The position numbers and the translations under genes are program-made. 64,000 bases of DNA from Pycnopodia helianthoides (taxonomy: Eukaryota > Echinodermata > Asteroidea > Forcipulatida > Asteriidae), in the NCBI GenBank assembly GCA_032158295.1, contig CM063262.1, forward strand, positions 8,775,394-8,839,393, read 5' to 3'. Shown piece by piece: positions 44,001-51,642 of this stretch. The notes under the pieces were generated by a model, which was given only the letters and a program-made list of their open reading frames with translations, ran no database searches and was not told where the DNA came from. How positions within the stretch are numbered: the stretch's first letter is position 1; every line of letters starts with the position of its first letter.

Positions 44001-46418
44001 CCATACCTGTTGGATATACGTGTATGTAGAGAAAAAATGAGCACAAAGAATGGAGTCTTCTAACCACCTAACGTTTATGATATAAGAAGATATCTGTTTA
44101 CATGACATAACAGATCGTACTCACTTTCTTAACCCCCGTTTTTTTTCAAAAACTTAGGATCTACCTGACTGGAAACTTATCAGCGGGGTGTTGGTGATTT
44201 CTGTCATTGATTGTGTCATTTTTGTCCTTTGGATTACGTTGGACACGACGCATGTGTACGAAAAATTCTTGGAGCCACAGGTAAACCAGTCTCTCAGAAA
44301 AGCGATTTTAAAAGTGACTTTGTTACCGTTTTACAGAACCTGTTGTAGTAAACAAAAAGCTGAGAAAAGTGTGCTGTCATAAAAGCAGCCGCAATAAACA
44401 CAAACAATTAAATGCCCGTGCCAGTATTTAAAACGTCAATGGATGTTCATGAATGAGGAATTTTATTTGTTGTGCAGCTTAGTACAACTGAACCCGAGAA
44501 GGAAATATTCAACGTCCCTGTTGTAAGATATTGCAGTAGTGACCATGCGCAGTACTTCACAATGGCCCTCTTCGGCATGAAGGGTGTTCTGTTGACCTTT
44601 GGCCTCTTCCTAGCCTGGCAGACGAGAAATATTTGTATTTCACAGCTTAACGACAGTAAGTACAATCTTAAACTTAGCTATCCATGAAATCATTGTTTCA
44701 AAGCTATTTTATTATATCAAGTATTTTAATTTTACATATTATAGGGATTTTCTACTGATCTGATATGAATTCATGTGCTGACTGTTTGGTGTGTGTTTAT
44801 TCTACTGTGTGGGTTGTGCTTGTTTTTGTTGCAGTTACACACCTCAAGACGATGGGGTGCCTTGATTGTCCTTACAAATCTTGATTGTTCAGTTTCATTT
44901 AGCTTTTTACCAATTTTATTCTTATACCAACCTTGGCTTACTGATTGTAACTTTTATGCCTTTTATTGTGAAATGTTGTAACCTTTGTATATACTTTTTG
45001 TTTGCTGATGTGCAAATTGCCGAATAAATTATAATACAAAATAATAAAGTAAGGAACTTAATAGAGCGTTGAAACAAAAGCAAAAATCATTCACAACTAA
45101 AACAAAATCATACAGACGAAAAAATTAAAAGAATTAAAAATAACAAAATAATCTGTGAGGTTGACTATTTACTAAAATCCTAGATTATACATTATCTTTA
45201 TAATTACTGGGTTAAGGCTGAATGGGACCGTGCTTCTACATAAACAAAAAACAAAGAACAACGTTTAAAATATTGCGTTTTATTCCCGGATGCATGATTT
45301 CTCATGGCTTTGTATCCCAATTATCTTTTAGGTAAATACATCGCAGCCTCCGTGTACATTGTCTCTCTGACCATTGCTCTGATCGTTCCAACAATGAATA
45401 TATTGGGTGATGACGTCAACATGACGTATGTGATTCCCTCAGCAGCCATCGTTTTGCTGAACACAGTTGTGCTTTGCCTTAATTTTATCCCAAAGGTAAT
45501 TTTTAAAACTGCTTTAGACTCGGAATGAACAAAACAAAATGTTAAATTTATCTGAATTGTGTTTCAATGTTTAGATATGTTTAACTCAATAAAGGCAGGC
45601 AGCTTTTTCACAAATTGTTTAAACATAGTTGAATAATGCAGCAGAAATGTATTTAGGGGTTTGGGGCAATTGTCTTTATGCCAGCCTCTACCCTAGGGAA
45701 AATAAGAAAAACCACTCCCTTCTGCTTTTCATTTTTACTAAAATGTAAAAAAAAAAAAAAAAAAAAAAAAATATATTTTCAAAATGACGAGATGAAAGTG
45801 CTCAAGGATGAGAGTTAGCTTTGGGTTAGACCTTTCACCAAGTTTACTTAGAAATCAACATTATTACATTTGTGTTTAACCTCAACTTCTGACCCGGTAT
45901 TTCCCAGTCAGTTAAGCCATTTGTTAATTATGTCAGTGTATTGATCAATATCACACTTTGATAGGTGTACCTGCTGCTTACTCTAGAGGATAAAGGCATT
46001 CGCGTGAGTATGATTAATACAGAGGGATACGGCAACACGTCGAGGAAGCAGGTTTCCGAACTACGCTCAAAAATCCAACAGGTAAAACAAAACTCCTACA
46101 GAAATTACTTAAGTCTGCCTCTTTCTGAAACTTTCACAGTTAAACTTTAGTTACATTTCCCCTATCTCTATTTGTGCTTTTAAAACAAAAGCTACAACAA
46201 TTATGTAGACATTTATTTATTTTAAGTTTTCTCATTATAATATTTTGAGGGACTGCATAGAATATTTTCGAATCTCGATTAAAGGTTTTTTGGTTGAGGA
46301 CATAATAAATAAAGACAAGTAGACTTCTTGACCTCATTATCATGTGTTTTTCGTCCTGTTAATTCAGAGACAAAAGGAACTTCAACAGCTGTGTGCAAAG
46401 ATGTACAAGTATGAGTAA
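19811..46418 (+). CDS. GABA-B-type class C GPCR, gene B (17 exons, start uncertain)
   Basis: Near-complete paralog of gene A. Exons: 19811-20084, 20541-20681, 35510-35677, 36911-37018, 37355-37423, 38618-38815, 39097-39327, 39430-39493, 40834-40920, 41437-41587, 43489-43621, 43761-43874, 44158-44280, 44478-44655, 45332-45495, 45965-46081, 46368-46418. Exons 2-17 give 698 residues in one open frame. With exon 1 the protein is about 780 residues, slightly short for the family because the cytoplasmic tail is short. It has a Venus-flytrap ligand domain, seven helices and a coiled coil. The first ATG after the TATA box (19811) is one base out of register with the receptor frame (see findings), so the true start may be elsewhere. 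Intron 2 is 14.8 kb because of transposon insertions. Confidence 0.9.
20541..20681 (+). CDS. Gene B exon 2 (Venus-flytrap domain)
   Basis: Phase 0 to 0, 47 codons, after a pyrimidine-rich acceptor (CCCCAATCCAG). It contains IVMAWGPIFSTDALVVNQVA, then ARFNLVQ, equivalent to 'GP.CS.V....A..A..WN.V..' in GABA-B receptors. The gene C counterpart (63793-63933) has the same length. Confidence 0.9.
20682..22848. other. Gene B intron 2, left part
   Basis: No coding signal. At 21592-21790 there are several imperfect hairpins built on GTTCGG...CCGAAC followed by CTCTTGTTTTTGTT. From about 21800 to 22630 the body resembles the Helitron-like repeat at 52 kb (ACGTCATCAGGTGTCAA; 'CATAACTCAAGAAG...CATCATCGGA' subunits), so most of it is probably a decayed member of that family. 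Confidence 0.5.
22855..23334. repeat. Four tandem 120-bp repeats in the left arm
   Basis: Period is exactly 120 bp. The unit begins GTGTAAAGGGAAAAGTGAAA and ends near CATATGTGCATCATATG. The four copies differ at only a few bases (ACCGCACA versus ACCACACA, ACCACCA). Near identity points to recent unequal amplification, or possible assembly expansion. Confidence 0.95.
24361..26255 (+). pseudogene. Degenerate Penelope-like reverse transcriptase
   Basis: Pieces in successive frames: LSDYKLSLMETIALGRGLSF (24,470s); a DKG motif in NIVIKQFDKGRG (about 24820-24855); NRSDYL; LYLLPKIHKNPP and GRPIISGCGAPT (25,060-25,150); LLIALDIA (motif A region, 25,270s); FYRQKIGVAMGS (25,440s); YMRYRDDVLIIY with the YxDD-type motif C (25,535-25,570); and ITFLDLIIYKGERF. 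The DKG and LPKIHK motifs are typical of Penelope-like elements. Frameshifts near 24840, 25300, 25520 and 25780, and a small deletion after motif A, make it non-functional. The expected GIY-YIG nuclease is not seen downstream. Confidence 0.7.
27238..28176. other. Gene B intron 2, unassigned
   Basis: About 0.9 kb of AT-rich intron between the Penelope-like element and the tRNA-derived repeat. I see no coding sequence, inverted termini or tandem repeat in it. Confidence 0.5.
28177..28358. repeat. tRNA-derived fold-back repeat, left fragment (gene B intron 2)
   Basis: GACTAGAGCAGGACGTGAAC and ACCTCCGG are the inverse of a tRNA-like T-arm. The following tract matches gene A 1-270. The repeat is interrupted at 28359 by a LINE and resumes at 32015 and then 35295. 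Confidence 0.6.
28359..32014 (-). mobile_element. LINE (non-LTR retrotransposon), degenerate, minus strand
   Basis: Flanked by a 14-bp target duplication CAGAAGCCAGT(G/C)AC at 28345-28358 and 32015-32028. The 3' end (left) is a (TCAC)n-type tail. Minus-strand pieces in element order: IIGTWNVRTLYES (endonuclease start, ~31430), QIDFIL and GANVGSDHGMV (endonuclease end, ~30850-30760), RT palm LPKKGN..QNYRTISLIS (~29930) and EEQAGFRPKRGTAEQIF (~29800), VGVRQGCPLSPVLFNVYLEN (~29500), and the C-terminal WYGHVSRHESLPKTILQG (~28600). Frames are broken several times and the YxDD box is not visible in the pieces I can join. It resembles the 'endonuclease-reverse transcriptase' LINEs common in marine invertebrates. 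I do not assign the clade. Confidence 0.85.
32015..32038. repeat. tRNA-derived repeat, middle fragment
   Basis: A 24-bp remnant of the older repeat. Its first 14 bp are the LINE target duplication and its last 8 bp (TGTACTGG) are the decayed left hAT target duplication. It aligns with gene A 259-283. Confidence 0.6.
32039..32640 (-). pseudogene. hAT transposase fragment, split by a MITE
   Basis: Minus-strand reading gives DSEDQQLKSVLLSIKQVK, then ISTAFEDILAEY. After the 254-bp MITE it gives INYLITDNAANMKKDF, then an acidic stretch running out through the terminal inverted repeat to a stop. LITDNAANM is the conserved hAT block around a catalytic Asp. An acceptor-like ATAG precedes the first codons, suggesting an exon. 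The rest of the RNase H-like core is not recognisable. Confidence 0.7.
32263..32516. mobile_element. Harbinger-type MITE inserted in the hAT transposase
   Basis: 254 bp bounded by GGCCTGCGCTAAACGTCGCA and its inverse, flanked on both sides by TTA, the 3-bp duplication typical of PIF/Harbinger elements. Removing it with one TTA rejoins the two halves of the hAT frame in phase. Confidence 0.8.
32796..33593. other. Unassigned block, possible solo LTR
   Basis: It begins TGTGTT and ends AACACA, with a TATA-like CTTTATATACGGG near 32930. The flanking 5-mers (TTACG, ACATA) do not match, so no target duplication supports the LTR reading. It contains open frames on both strands with no recognisable domain. 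Confidence 0.2.
33856..33994. repeat. 139-bp hairpin MITE
   Basis: Two 51-nt arms, starting ATGCAAATAATATTCAGAT and inversely repeated with few mismatches, are separated by a 37-nt loop. Transcribed, this would fold into a long hairpin. Confidence 0.8.
34044..34355. repeat. Minisatellite of TTTCGAGGGAACGAAATAAT units
   Basis: About a dozen variants of a roughly 22-26-bp unit (ATTTCG(A/T)GG(G/A)AACGAAAT). Each unit is itself near-palindromic (ATTTCG...CGAAAT), so the array is a chain of small hairpins. Confidence 0.9.
34753..34848 (-). pseudogene. BED-type zinc finger of the hAT element
   Basis: Minus strand, 32 codons: KHCAECKFCFKIISETRGTT then SAFTRHLKRVHK. C-x2-C and H-x4-H are in the BED-finger layout found at the N-terminus of hAT transposases. 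It is on the same strand and at the opposite end from the TDNAANM fragment, as expected for this family. Confidence 0.7.
35295..35405. repeat. tRNA-derived repeat, right fragment
   Basis: It aligns with gene A 276-445 (GCAGCCAGGAATCACACCC, GGATCAAGTCCCGCTTTAG) and continues directly into the end of intron 2. It is the right-hand part of the element split by the LINE and the hAT. Confidence 0.6.
35510..35677 (+). CDS. Gene B exon 3 (Venus-flytrap domain)
   Basis: Phase 0 to 0, 56 codons starting VGLATSETLL. It differs from gene A in only a handful of residues, mostly at the end (YEEDTSTRT versus YEDLTSVRQ). Donor ACA|GTAAGT. Confidence 0.92.
35698..36499. mobile_element. Fold-back element in gene B intron 3
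   Basis: The ends are TAGTGGGGGGGGGG and CCCCCCCCCACTA. The arms are long and imperfectly inverted: TTGGCAACCATTATAAATGC (35758) faces its inverse near 36440, and GAACACAAATAAACTTGGTC faces its inverse near 36260. The left arm also contains a tandem repeat (CCCATAACTTGC at 35900 and 36059). Gene A intron 3 has no such block, so it is a B-specific insertion; TA at both ends is consistent with a mariner-type target. Confidence 0.7.
36911..37018 (+). CDS. Gene B exon 4 (Venus-flytrap domain)
   Basis: Phase 0 to 0, 36 codons starting YVDDFREILEADGGQIVAAE. Long T-run acceptor. Donor AAG|GTGCTC as in gene A. Confidence 0.88.
37355..37423 (+). CDS. Gene B exon 5 (Venus-flytrap domain)
   Basis: 23 codons, phase 0 to 0: HQDARIMLYFMLKRSHLVML then FCQ. 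It differs from gene A at several positions but has the same length and borders. Confidence 0.87.
37424..38617. other. Gene B intron 5
   Basis: It aligns with gene A intron 5 but is shorter. It contains GGGTCA MITE copy 5 (38074-38225) and the near-identical 37,690-37,790 block shared with gene A. No exon seen. Confidence 0.6.
38074..38225. repeat. GGGTCA-palindrome MITE, copy 5 (internally deleted)
   Basis: Orthologous in position to copy 1 in gene A intron 5, so the insertion predates the A/B duplication. About 90 bp of the interior has been lost. Confidence 0.7.
38618..38815 (+). CDS. Gene B exon 6 (Venus-flytrap domain)
   Basis: Phase 0 to 0, 66 codons starting VYLAEMYGAKYVWIKPKG. The NAS sequon is kept. 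Donor GTG|GTAAGG is stronger than the gene A donor. Confidence 0.9.
39097..39327 (+). CDS. Gene B exon 7 (Venus-flytrap domain)
   Basis: 77 codons, phase 0 to 0, with YTYDGIIAIALALNAS and NADNLDFTGLL. Acceptor TCTTTCTGTAG, donor CTG|GTAAGC, both as in gene A. Confidence 0.93.
39430..39493 (+). CDS. Gene B exon 8 (Venus-flytrap domain)
   Basis: 64 nt, phase 0 in and 1 out: GRVLIKDGQRQTENVYVDQV. Same borders as gene A. Confidence 0.9.
39774..40756. mobile_element. TTAA-flanked DNA transposon, complete copy in gene B intron 8
   Basis: 983 bp from AGGTACACACCAGCTT to AAGCCGGTGTGTCCC, flanked by TTAA on both sides (39770-39773, 40757-40760). Gene A carries the uninterrupted site with a single TTAA at 7317-7320. 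TTAA targeting is the hallmark of piggyBac-type elements. There is no transposase, so this is a non-autonomous family. It contains the internal palindrome GACTTTTCGGAACCA/TGGTTCCGAAAAGTC. Confidence 0.88.
40834..40920 (+). CDS. Gene B exon 9 (end of Venus-flytrap domain)
   Basis: 87 nt, phase 1 in and 1 out. The split codon gives VGKFETVMIYKVQ, then FQTVPGGSVLTWAG. Acceptor TTGTTACAG, donor GTAAAG. Confidence 0.91.
41180..41340 (+). pseudogene. LINE RT C-terminal remnant, gene B intron 9
   Basis: Counterpart of 7755-7975, more eroded, with a stop in the LWN block. The TTFKTQ/KHFCSS-type tail is readable only across frames. Kept as a positional control that the LINE end predates the gene duplication. 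Confidence 0.45.
41437..41587 (+). CDS. Gene B exon 10 (linker and TM1)
   Basis: 151 nt, phase 1 in and 2 out: GDHVPVDGITRRTVIKEISS, then TM1 TLFALATLGSLMGLTFLFIN and RYKHRR. Near identical to gene A. Confidence 0.93.
41780..42012. repeat. Diverged lone terminal arm of the Penelope-like element
   Basis: TGTGTGTAGGGGAAAAGTGA, ACATGTAGCCTTGTGTAAAC and GTTCAAAAAGCTATAATTTA correspond in order to the left arm at 22851-23430, in a single-copy state. Confidence 0.65.
42014..42366. repeat. TTAAAGG-ended MITE, second subfamily
   Basis: Reverse-orientation copy of 49056-49449: TTAAAGGAAAATTACACTAA at the left, TTCTGTAACGTTCCTAGG at the right, with matching interior (CGATCGGCCATCTGGGTCAC). The right terminal CCTTTAA has decayed. 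Confidence 0.7.
43489..43621 (+). CDS. Gene B exon 11 (ICL1, TM2, ECL1)
   Basis: 133 nt, phase 2 in and 0 out: AIKMSSPSLSNL, TM2 VVGCLLLYASVFASGW, ECL1 NKTDLPETAIVIKCH. An NKT sequon is present here but not in gene A (DKT). Confidence 0.95.
43761..43874 (+). CDS. Gene B exon 12 (TM3, ICL2)
   Basis: 38 codons, phase 0 to 0. VERMLISVGLSLAFGSVFMK, TYRIHAIF. Acceptor CGTTACAG. Confidence 0.94.
44158..44280 (+). CDS. Gene B exon 13 (TM4)
   Basis: 41 codons, phase 0 to 0: DLPDWKLISGVLVISVIDCV, WITLDTTHVYEKFLEPQ. Donor CAG|GTAAAC. Confidence 0.93.
44478..44655 (+). CDS. Gene B exon 14 (ECL2, TM5)
   Basis: 178 nt, phase 0 in and 1 out. LSTTEPEKEIFNVPVVRYCS, then FGMKGVLLTFGLFLAWQTRN. The first-position sequon of gene A (NTT) is STT here. 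Confidence 0.95.
45332..45495 (+). CDS. Gene B exon 15 (TM6, TM7)
   Basis: 164 nt, phase 1 in and 0 out: KYIAASVYIVSLTIALIVPT for TM6, AAIVLLNTVVLCLNFIPK for TM7. The downstream intron contains a 25-nt A-run (45747-45771). Confidence 0.95.
45965..46081 (+). CDS. Gene B exon 16 (cytoplasmic tail, coiled coil start)
   Basis: 39 codons, phase 0 to 0: VYLLLTLEDKGIRVSMINTE through RKQVSELRSKIQQ. Confidence 0.9.
46368..46418 (+). CDS. Gene B exon 17 (terminal exon)
   Basis: 16 codons RQKELQQLCAKMYKYE then TAA at 46416-46418, identical in protein to gene A. AATAAA at 47036-47041 is a possible poly(A) signal. Confidence 0.82.
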   Translation, partial: RQKELQQLCAKMYKYE

Positions 46419-47614
46419 GAAACCTTCCAGCGAGAGTGAGGAGTTGAATGCTACATCCTCACGAAAAATGGTCTTGGTTGGAACTTTTCCATTAAACTCA
46501 ACGGTTGTAAAGCGAATGCGAACTGAACTTAGATGAGGCATTTTAAAGTTAAACTAATAGTCTCACACCTTACAGTGTAATAACAAATAGTCTTAATGAT
46601 GTGTAGTTCTTCTAAAGACCTTATGCATTGACGTCATGACGACGCCATCTTAGAGCTAAAAAGATGACGTAACAATGGTGTGCGCCGTGTGTTTCAATGG
46701 TAAAATGAGTCTCAGTGCTACCTCGTTGCGTCAAAAAATGTCAGGTTTGGTGCAAAGTTGCGAAGCCTAATTACTGTAATTAAAAAAGTAAAGCTCTTGA
46801 AGCGTTGAAACTTCATGAGGTTGTAGGCCTCGGTTAAAATTGTTTAAATATGTAAAAACAAATATATAAAAAAATCTGAAAAAGTTGTTTTGTACACTGC
46901 GTGCTACTTCGTGGCGTCGGTGATGAAATGACGAGGGCGCACTACTTAAATGACGTCACGTGCATAAGTTATATTGCACTTTTTCGTCTTAATGATGCAC
47001 CCAAGAAGGACTGTATCAAAGCGCTTACTATTTATAATAAAGGTAAAGCAGAGCTTTGTTTGAAATATGACACCCGTTTTTATTGCACCTTGAATGGTTC
47101 ACAATGCGATGATGCGAACATCTGCAGCAACCATGTTGTATTTATGATGCCGATAACCAATGCATTTCGTATCATACTTTTTATTGTTATTGACTAAATA
47201 TAATCGTGTAATTTTAACAGCCGTTCGCTAAATATTAATTTTTTTCACATTGTCCTATTTAACATATGAATAATTGTAGGAACGTTCAACATAAGTTAAG
47301 TTCTTCAACAAGCATAAACAAAAAAGACATATCAAGACTGTCCAGTTTAAACAATTTTTTTTTTAGATGTTTAAATACTACAAAATATTTCCTGAAAAAT
47401 TTACCAGCTGAAATGCTGGCGTATCATAACTCAAACCTTGCGTCTCTTCTTGGTTTTGTAAAGCCGAAAAGGCATTATAATAGTTTACACATTTGTATCG
47501 ACTGTTCCGAGTATTTGTTTGAAACTGCGACACCCAAGGTGATCCCGAAGTTCGTTCTACTTTCCCGAAGACGAGGGATAATTAAACGCAGCCAGGATCA
47601 TCTCCGGAGTCGTA
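46419..47614. other. 3' flank of gene B
   Basis: Homologous to the flank duplicated behind gene A. It carries CRE palindromes TGACGTCA at 46629-46636 and 46951-46958. Between them lies about 200 bp not found downstream of gene A. The 84-bp conserved block is at 47529-47612. No separate gene recognised; a 42-codon frame that is open behind gene A is broken here (see findings). Confidence 0.55.
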
Positions 47615-47825
47615 CGTTCTGAAAACTTCAGAGTCAGAATTGACCCAGATCCGAGGTCCAAGGGGACGTGACCCATTTTGGGTCAAGCTTACCAGGAAAC
47701 TGACTTTGGTTTAGATTTTGCGTCAGTTGACCGATTTCTGGATCATTATGACACCAGTTCCGGGTCAAACTGACCCACAAATGGGTCAGAACCCAAAACG
47801 TGTCAATTCCAACCTGGGATATTTT
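47615..47825. repeat. GGGTCA-palindrome MITE, copy 6
   Basis: Positional counterpart of copy 2 in the gene B 3' flank. GACCCATTTTGGGTCAAGCT and CAAATGGGTCAGAACCC motifs. Confidence 0.6.
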
Positions 47826-48298
47826 ATAGGATAGATTAAACCAAGTTTTAATGATGCTTCATTTAAATGAAGCTTCACAATTTTGTTGTTGACTACGATT
47901 TTAGCATGATTTTTTAATATATCTAGAAGGAAAGTGTGCAGCTGCCCACATAAAGGTAGTTTCTATCAGTAGTAATTTAAAATGTCAATGAATGTCAAAT
48001 TAATTCGACATGACAGTTTAGAACTTCAGTTTGAGACTTCCCCGGGAAAATTGTACGAGCGAAATGAGATCCAAACCTAACGAAGAGGCATCACTGGCCC
48101 CGACCAATATGCAATACAAGGAAAAAACCAAGAAAATTGTTGACATCACAATAAAACCATGTAAGTTGACAACATCAGCGAGTACTTGGTGGAGCATCCT
48201 ACAGAGGATCATTGGGGAGGGAATTGGGAAGATCTTTTCTTACCACTCGATGTCCCCAAGATCTTGCCCTATATTTGTAGATCTATGGAATTCCATAT
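47826..48298. other. Unassigned stretch with coding-like patches
   Basis: Two short open patches (RSKPNEEASLAPTNMQYKEK, then a donor-like ATGTAAGTTG; and SEYLVEHPTEDHWGGNWEDL after CAG) resemble a fragment of some gene or transposase. I cannot identify it and cannot join the patches into one frame with confidence. Confidence 0.2.
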
Positions 48299-48341
48299 CT
48301 GCCGTCGCCCGTCGCCCGTCGCCCGTCGCTCGTCGCCCGTA
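48299..48341. repeat. (GTCGCCC)n minisatellite, short array
   Basis: About six 7-bp GTCGCCC units, with one CTC variant, preceded by TTCCATATCTGCC. This is the inverse of the large array at 50231-50450, and the flanking TTCCATATCTGCC is inverted there as well. Confidence 0.85.
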
Positions 48342-48700
48342 CAACAACTATATCACCGGAATACTCAGCTACTCAGAGACCAGTTATCAGAGACCATCTA
48401 ATTCTATTTTTTAAAGTAGTGTTGCTATAAATTGTCGATAGTTAATAAACGATAAGTCAAGTTAAGCCAAGTCAAAAGTAACCAGTGTACACAAATTTAT
48501 CAACATTCAAGCCGGCATTCTAGTTTATTATAATTCACCTAACTAAGAATCAAAATTGATTGTAAATATTAAGTATTTGTAAATAAAACCGTGTTGTATG
48601 AAAGAAGATATAACCTGAAGGGACATCTAACATATTAACGTTAATATTTACGTAAATATTCACGATTTTTTACCCAAATCGCAAATATTCACGTAAATAT

Positions 48701-49059
48701 TTAAAGGCCCTGTACACTATTGGTAATTGATCGAAAACAAAAATGTTCACAGATTCACACATAACTTACATGATTTAAAGTAAGTAATGGTACTAAGGGT
48801 TCCTTAAAATATTTCTGCCTAAAATGCTATCGTTTCTGAGAAATGAGTTAAACAATAGTTTTTATCGCGCGTGATAAAAACTCGATGTTTGAAAAAACAG
48901 AAAACACATAAGGTCTCTTTTCACTATTTTCTCGTGACCTCGATGCCCGATTCAGCTCAAACTTTCACAGGTTGTTTGTTCATGCATATGTTGAATCACA
49001 CAAAATGTGGACACTGATTTTGAGCTGTTTCCAAAAGTGTACAATAGGCCTACCTTTAA
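48701..49059. repeat. TTAAAGG MITE nested in the compound element
   Basis: TTAAAGGCCCTGTACACTA at the left, CCTTTAA at the right. Reverse complement of the copy at 18527-18878. It shares its right TTTAA with the left end of the next MITE. Confidence 0.7.
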
Positions 49060-49449
49060 AGGAACGTTACAGAATTGGTAAGAAAAAAACTTGTAAAATG
49101 TACTTTTTGATCACAGATTTACATAAAACTTACACAGTCTAATGATGATGATAGTAGAAAACATCACTTTAACTATTTTTGTCTGAAATGCCATATTTGA
49201 TGAGAAATGAATAAACTAATTTTCCGATTGGAGTTTATCGCTCAGTGAGCGTTTTATTCATTTGTTGAATCTATATGATTTCATGCAAATGTGTAATCGG
49301 TTTTTCACTATTTTATCGTGACCCAGATGGCCGATCGATCTCAAACTTCTACAGGTTTGTCAGTTTATGTATATGGTGGATTACATAAAGTGCTTACACT
49401 GCCAGCAACTGTTTTGTTAGCAAAAACCAATTTTGTAATGTTCCTTTAA
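49056..49449. repeat. TTAAAGG MITE, second subfamily, complete
   Basis: TTAAAGGAACGTTACAGAAT and ATTTTGTAATGTTCCTTTAA inverted ends, 394 bp. Matches 42014-42366 in the other orientation. Confidence 0.75.
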
Positions 49450-50230
49450 GAAAATATTTGCGATTTGTGTCCCAACACACAAATAATTATTTACGAATAT
49501 GTTCACGTAAATATTTACATGAATATTTACGATTTGTGCCCAAATCGCAGACCCAGCCATCCGTGAACATTTGCTAGCACAGTATTGGGCCGAAATTCAG
49601 AATATTAGAACACATGCAGTACAGGGAGATGACAAAGTAGCTCATTTGGCTCATTTCTGTTGGCGAATCCGTTATTTTATCCGAAGGAATATTAAAATAT
49701 TAGCCATAACTTACAGATTTTCATGTGATAGCTAAAAGTAATTGGAAAACATTAAACAAAGAAAAATAAACCCGCTAAATAATACAAATAAGCCGACAGA
49801 TACGAGCCAAATTAGCCATTTGTCACCTCTCTGTATTGCTTGTGTTCTAACATCCTGGCCATTCTGCGAATACGCGGCTTGCTATTTCGGTTCCCAATAC
49901 TGTGCCAGCAAATATTCACGGATGGCTGGGTTTGCGATTTTGGGTAAAAACCGTGAATATTTACGTAAATATTAACGTTAATATATGTGTTCGATGTCCC
50001 TTCAGGGCCACCATACCTCCCTCTATTGGTCGCGCCGTAATTCTAACAATGGGGGCTTGTCGTAGATTCCTCATCTGTTTAAATTAGTCTCACGTGTTTT
50101 CCTTTCTTTTTTTTTAATGTGTACGTATCTTTCCCCTGTGTAATTGTAGTTCCCCTATTTTATAGTGGATCAGGCCGTGAGCTTCTTCAGAAGTTTGCCT
50201 AGGCTGCCTATACTGAGAGGTCTTAACTTT

Positions 50231-50450
50231 GGGCGACGGGCGACGGGCGACCCACGACGGGCGACGGGCGACGGGCGACGGGCGACGACGGCGACGGGCG
50301 ACGGGCGACGGGCGACGGGCGCACGAGGCGACGGGCGACGGGCGACGGGCGACGGGCGACGGGCGACGGGCGACGGGCGACGGGCGACGGGCGAACGGCG
50401 ACGGCGACGGGCGAAGCACGACGGGCGACGGACGATGGGCGACGGCAGAT
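50231..50450. repeat. (GGGCGAC)n minisatellite
   Basis: About 30 copies of a 7-bp unit with occasional indels. The GC content contrasts sharply with the AT-rich surroundings. Long frames reading RRPSPVA or GDGRRAT repeats are artefacts of 7-bp periodicity, which is open in all frames. Confidence 0.95.
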
Positions 50451-51412
50451 ATGGAACACCATAGTAGATCTCTACATCGTCAGAAAAAAACAATACCACA
50501 CACTCCATAGAGAAACCTTCAGCTCCACTGGTCAGCCAGAGTTGTTGAAAAGACCTGAACGACACAAGAAAAACAACCCTTTTTAAGACCAAAGTTCAAG
50601 TCATCATGGGTAACAAAGATTGACTCACTTGTCTCTTTATATTTAGCGTGAACAAAAGACACCTTTAGTAAAACTCAAGACGACTCTATACATCTCATAT
50701 TTATGGTGTTATTGCAGAGGGTGAGCTGACTAGACTAGACTTGCATTAAAGTCTTTCCATGTATAGCCTGCCCGATATGGGGTAGAGGGCCCCCCCATGT
50801 TCCCATACTGTAACACACTATTTTCCTCTTGTATAGAACTACACCCCCCCTAAAATCCTCAAAAGAATTCCTGAGATTCTAAGCACACAATGAAGACACA
50901 ATAGGAGGGGGGGGGGTTCCCTCTGCCCCATATCGAGCACCAATTGTTTCCCTGACAGACTAGGCCTTTTGTTGGCACGTGACCTCAATCCTGACATATC
51001 CTCTTCTCCCATGCCATTCCAAACCAAATTAATTGGCTGAACTGTGATACGTACCTGCTATTTGGGGCTACACACATTCCGTTGTCTCCTTTTTGAACAC
51101 GCGGTGGCAGCAGCCATCCTTGCTGGGTGGGTGGAGAAGCTCTCCTCCTGCTGGGCTGGGTGTCTCAATTCATGGAAACCTTCAACTTTACTTGTCAGCT
51201 AGACTTGGTGAAAAGATCTAAACGTCAAAACGAACAAACAAACGTTTTTAAGCTTTAGTTTCTTACTCAATTTAACTTCATTGTTGTAACTAAGCATGAA
51301 CAAAAGACATCGCGGTGGAACCCAGGAAGACTTTATGAATACGTAAAGTTATACCCTTATAAAATATGGTTGGATAAATTGTATGTGGATATTATTATCA
51401 CACGGTCAGAAC
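50451..51412. other. Intergenic, with one hairpin repeat
   Basis: CCCGATATGGGGTAGAGGG (50769) faces CCCTCTGCCCCATATCGAG (about 50920), forming a ~170-bp hairpin element with C- and G-runs inside. Nothing else recognised. Confidence 0.5.
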
Positions 51413-51413
51413 T

Positions 51414-51642
51414 CTAGTCTTGGTGCAAGACGTTTATATTCTGTAGTCCACAATCCAACCTTTTCACGAATTGCAGCTGGTAGAGGACGAAATTTTGCCA
51501 CGAACCGCAATCAGCCCATGAACGGCTCAAATCGTGGGGTGAGGCTTTTCGTGTGGATACAGTGCCCTCTACCGGCTGCAATTATGTGACAAGGTTGGTT
51601 CGTGGTCTGCAGAATAGAAACGTCTTGGATCAAGACTCCCTG
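51414..51642. repeat. MITE with ~75-bp terminal inverted repeats
   Basis: GTCTTGGTGCAAGACG..CAGCTGGTAGAGG at the left faces CCCTCTACCGGCTG..CGTCTTGGATCAAGAC at the right, leaving about 80 bp in between. No coding sequence. Confidence 0.75.

Larger units (their letters stand above)
48614..50006. mobile_element. Compound TIR element CCTGAAGGGACAT
   Basis: About 80-bp terminal inverted repeats starting CCTGAAGGGACATC and ending GATGTCCCTTCAGG, each containing AACGTTAATATTTACGTAAA-type palindromes. Two TTAAAGG MITEs are nested inside. It has no coding sequence and I see no clear target duplication. Confidence 0.75.

Noticed and set aside
48031..48414. 127-codon open frame running into the GTCGCCC minisatellite
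   Set aside because: Half of it is repeat-derived; the unique part has no recognisable domain, so it is only noted as a coding-like patch.
50114..50592. Open frames of 80-140 codons reading RRPSPVA or GDGRRAT repeats on both strands
   Set aside because: They are the translation of the 7-bp GGGCGAC minisatellite, which is open in every frame; there is no flanking gene structure.
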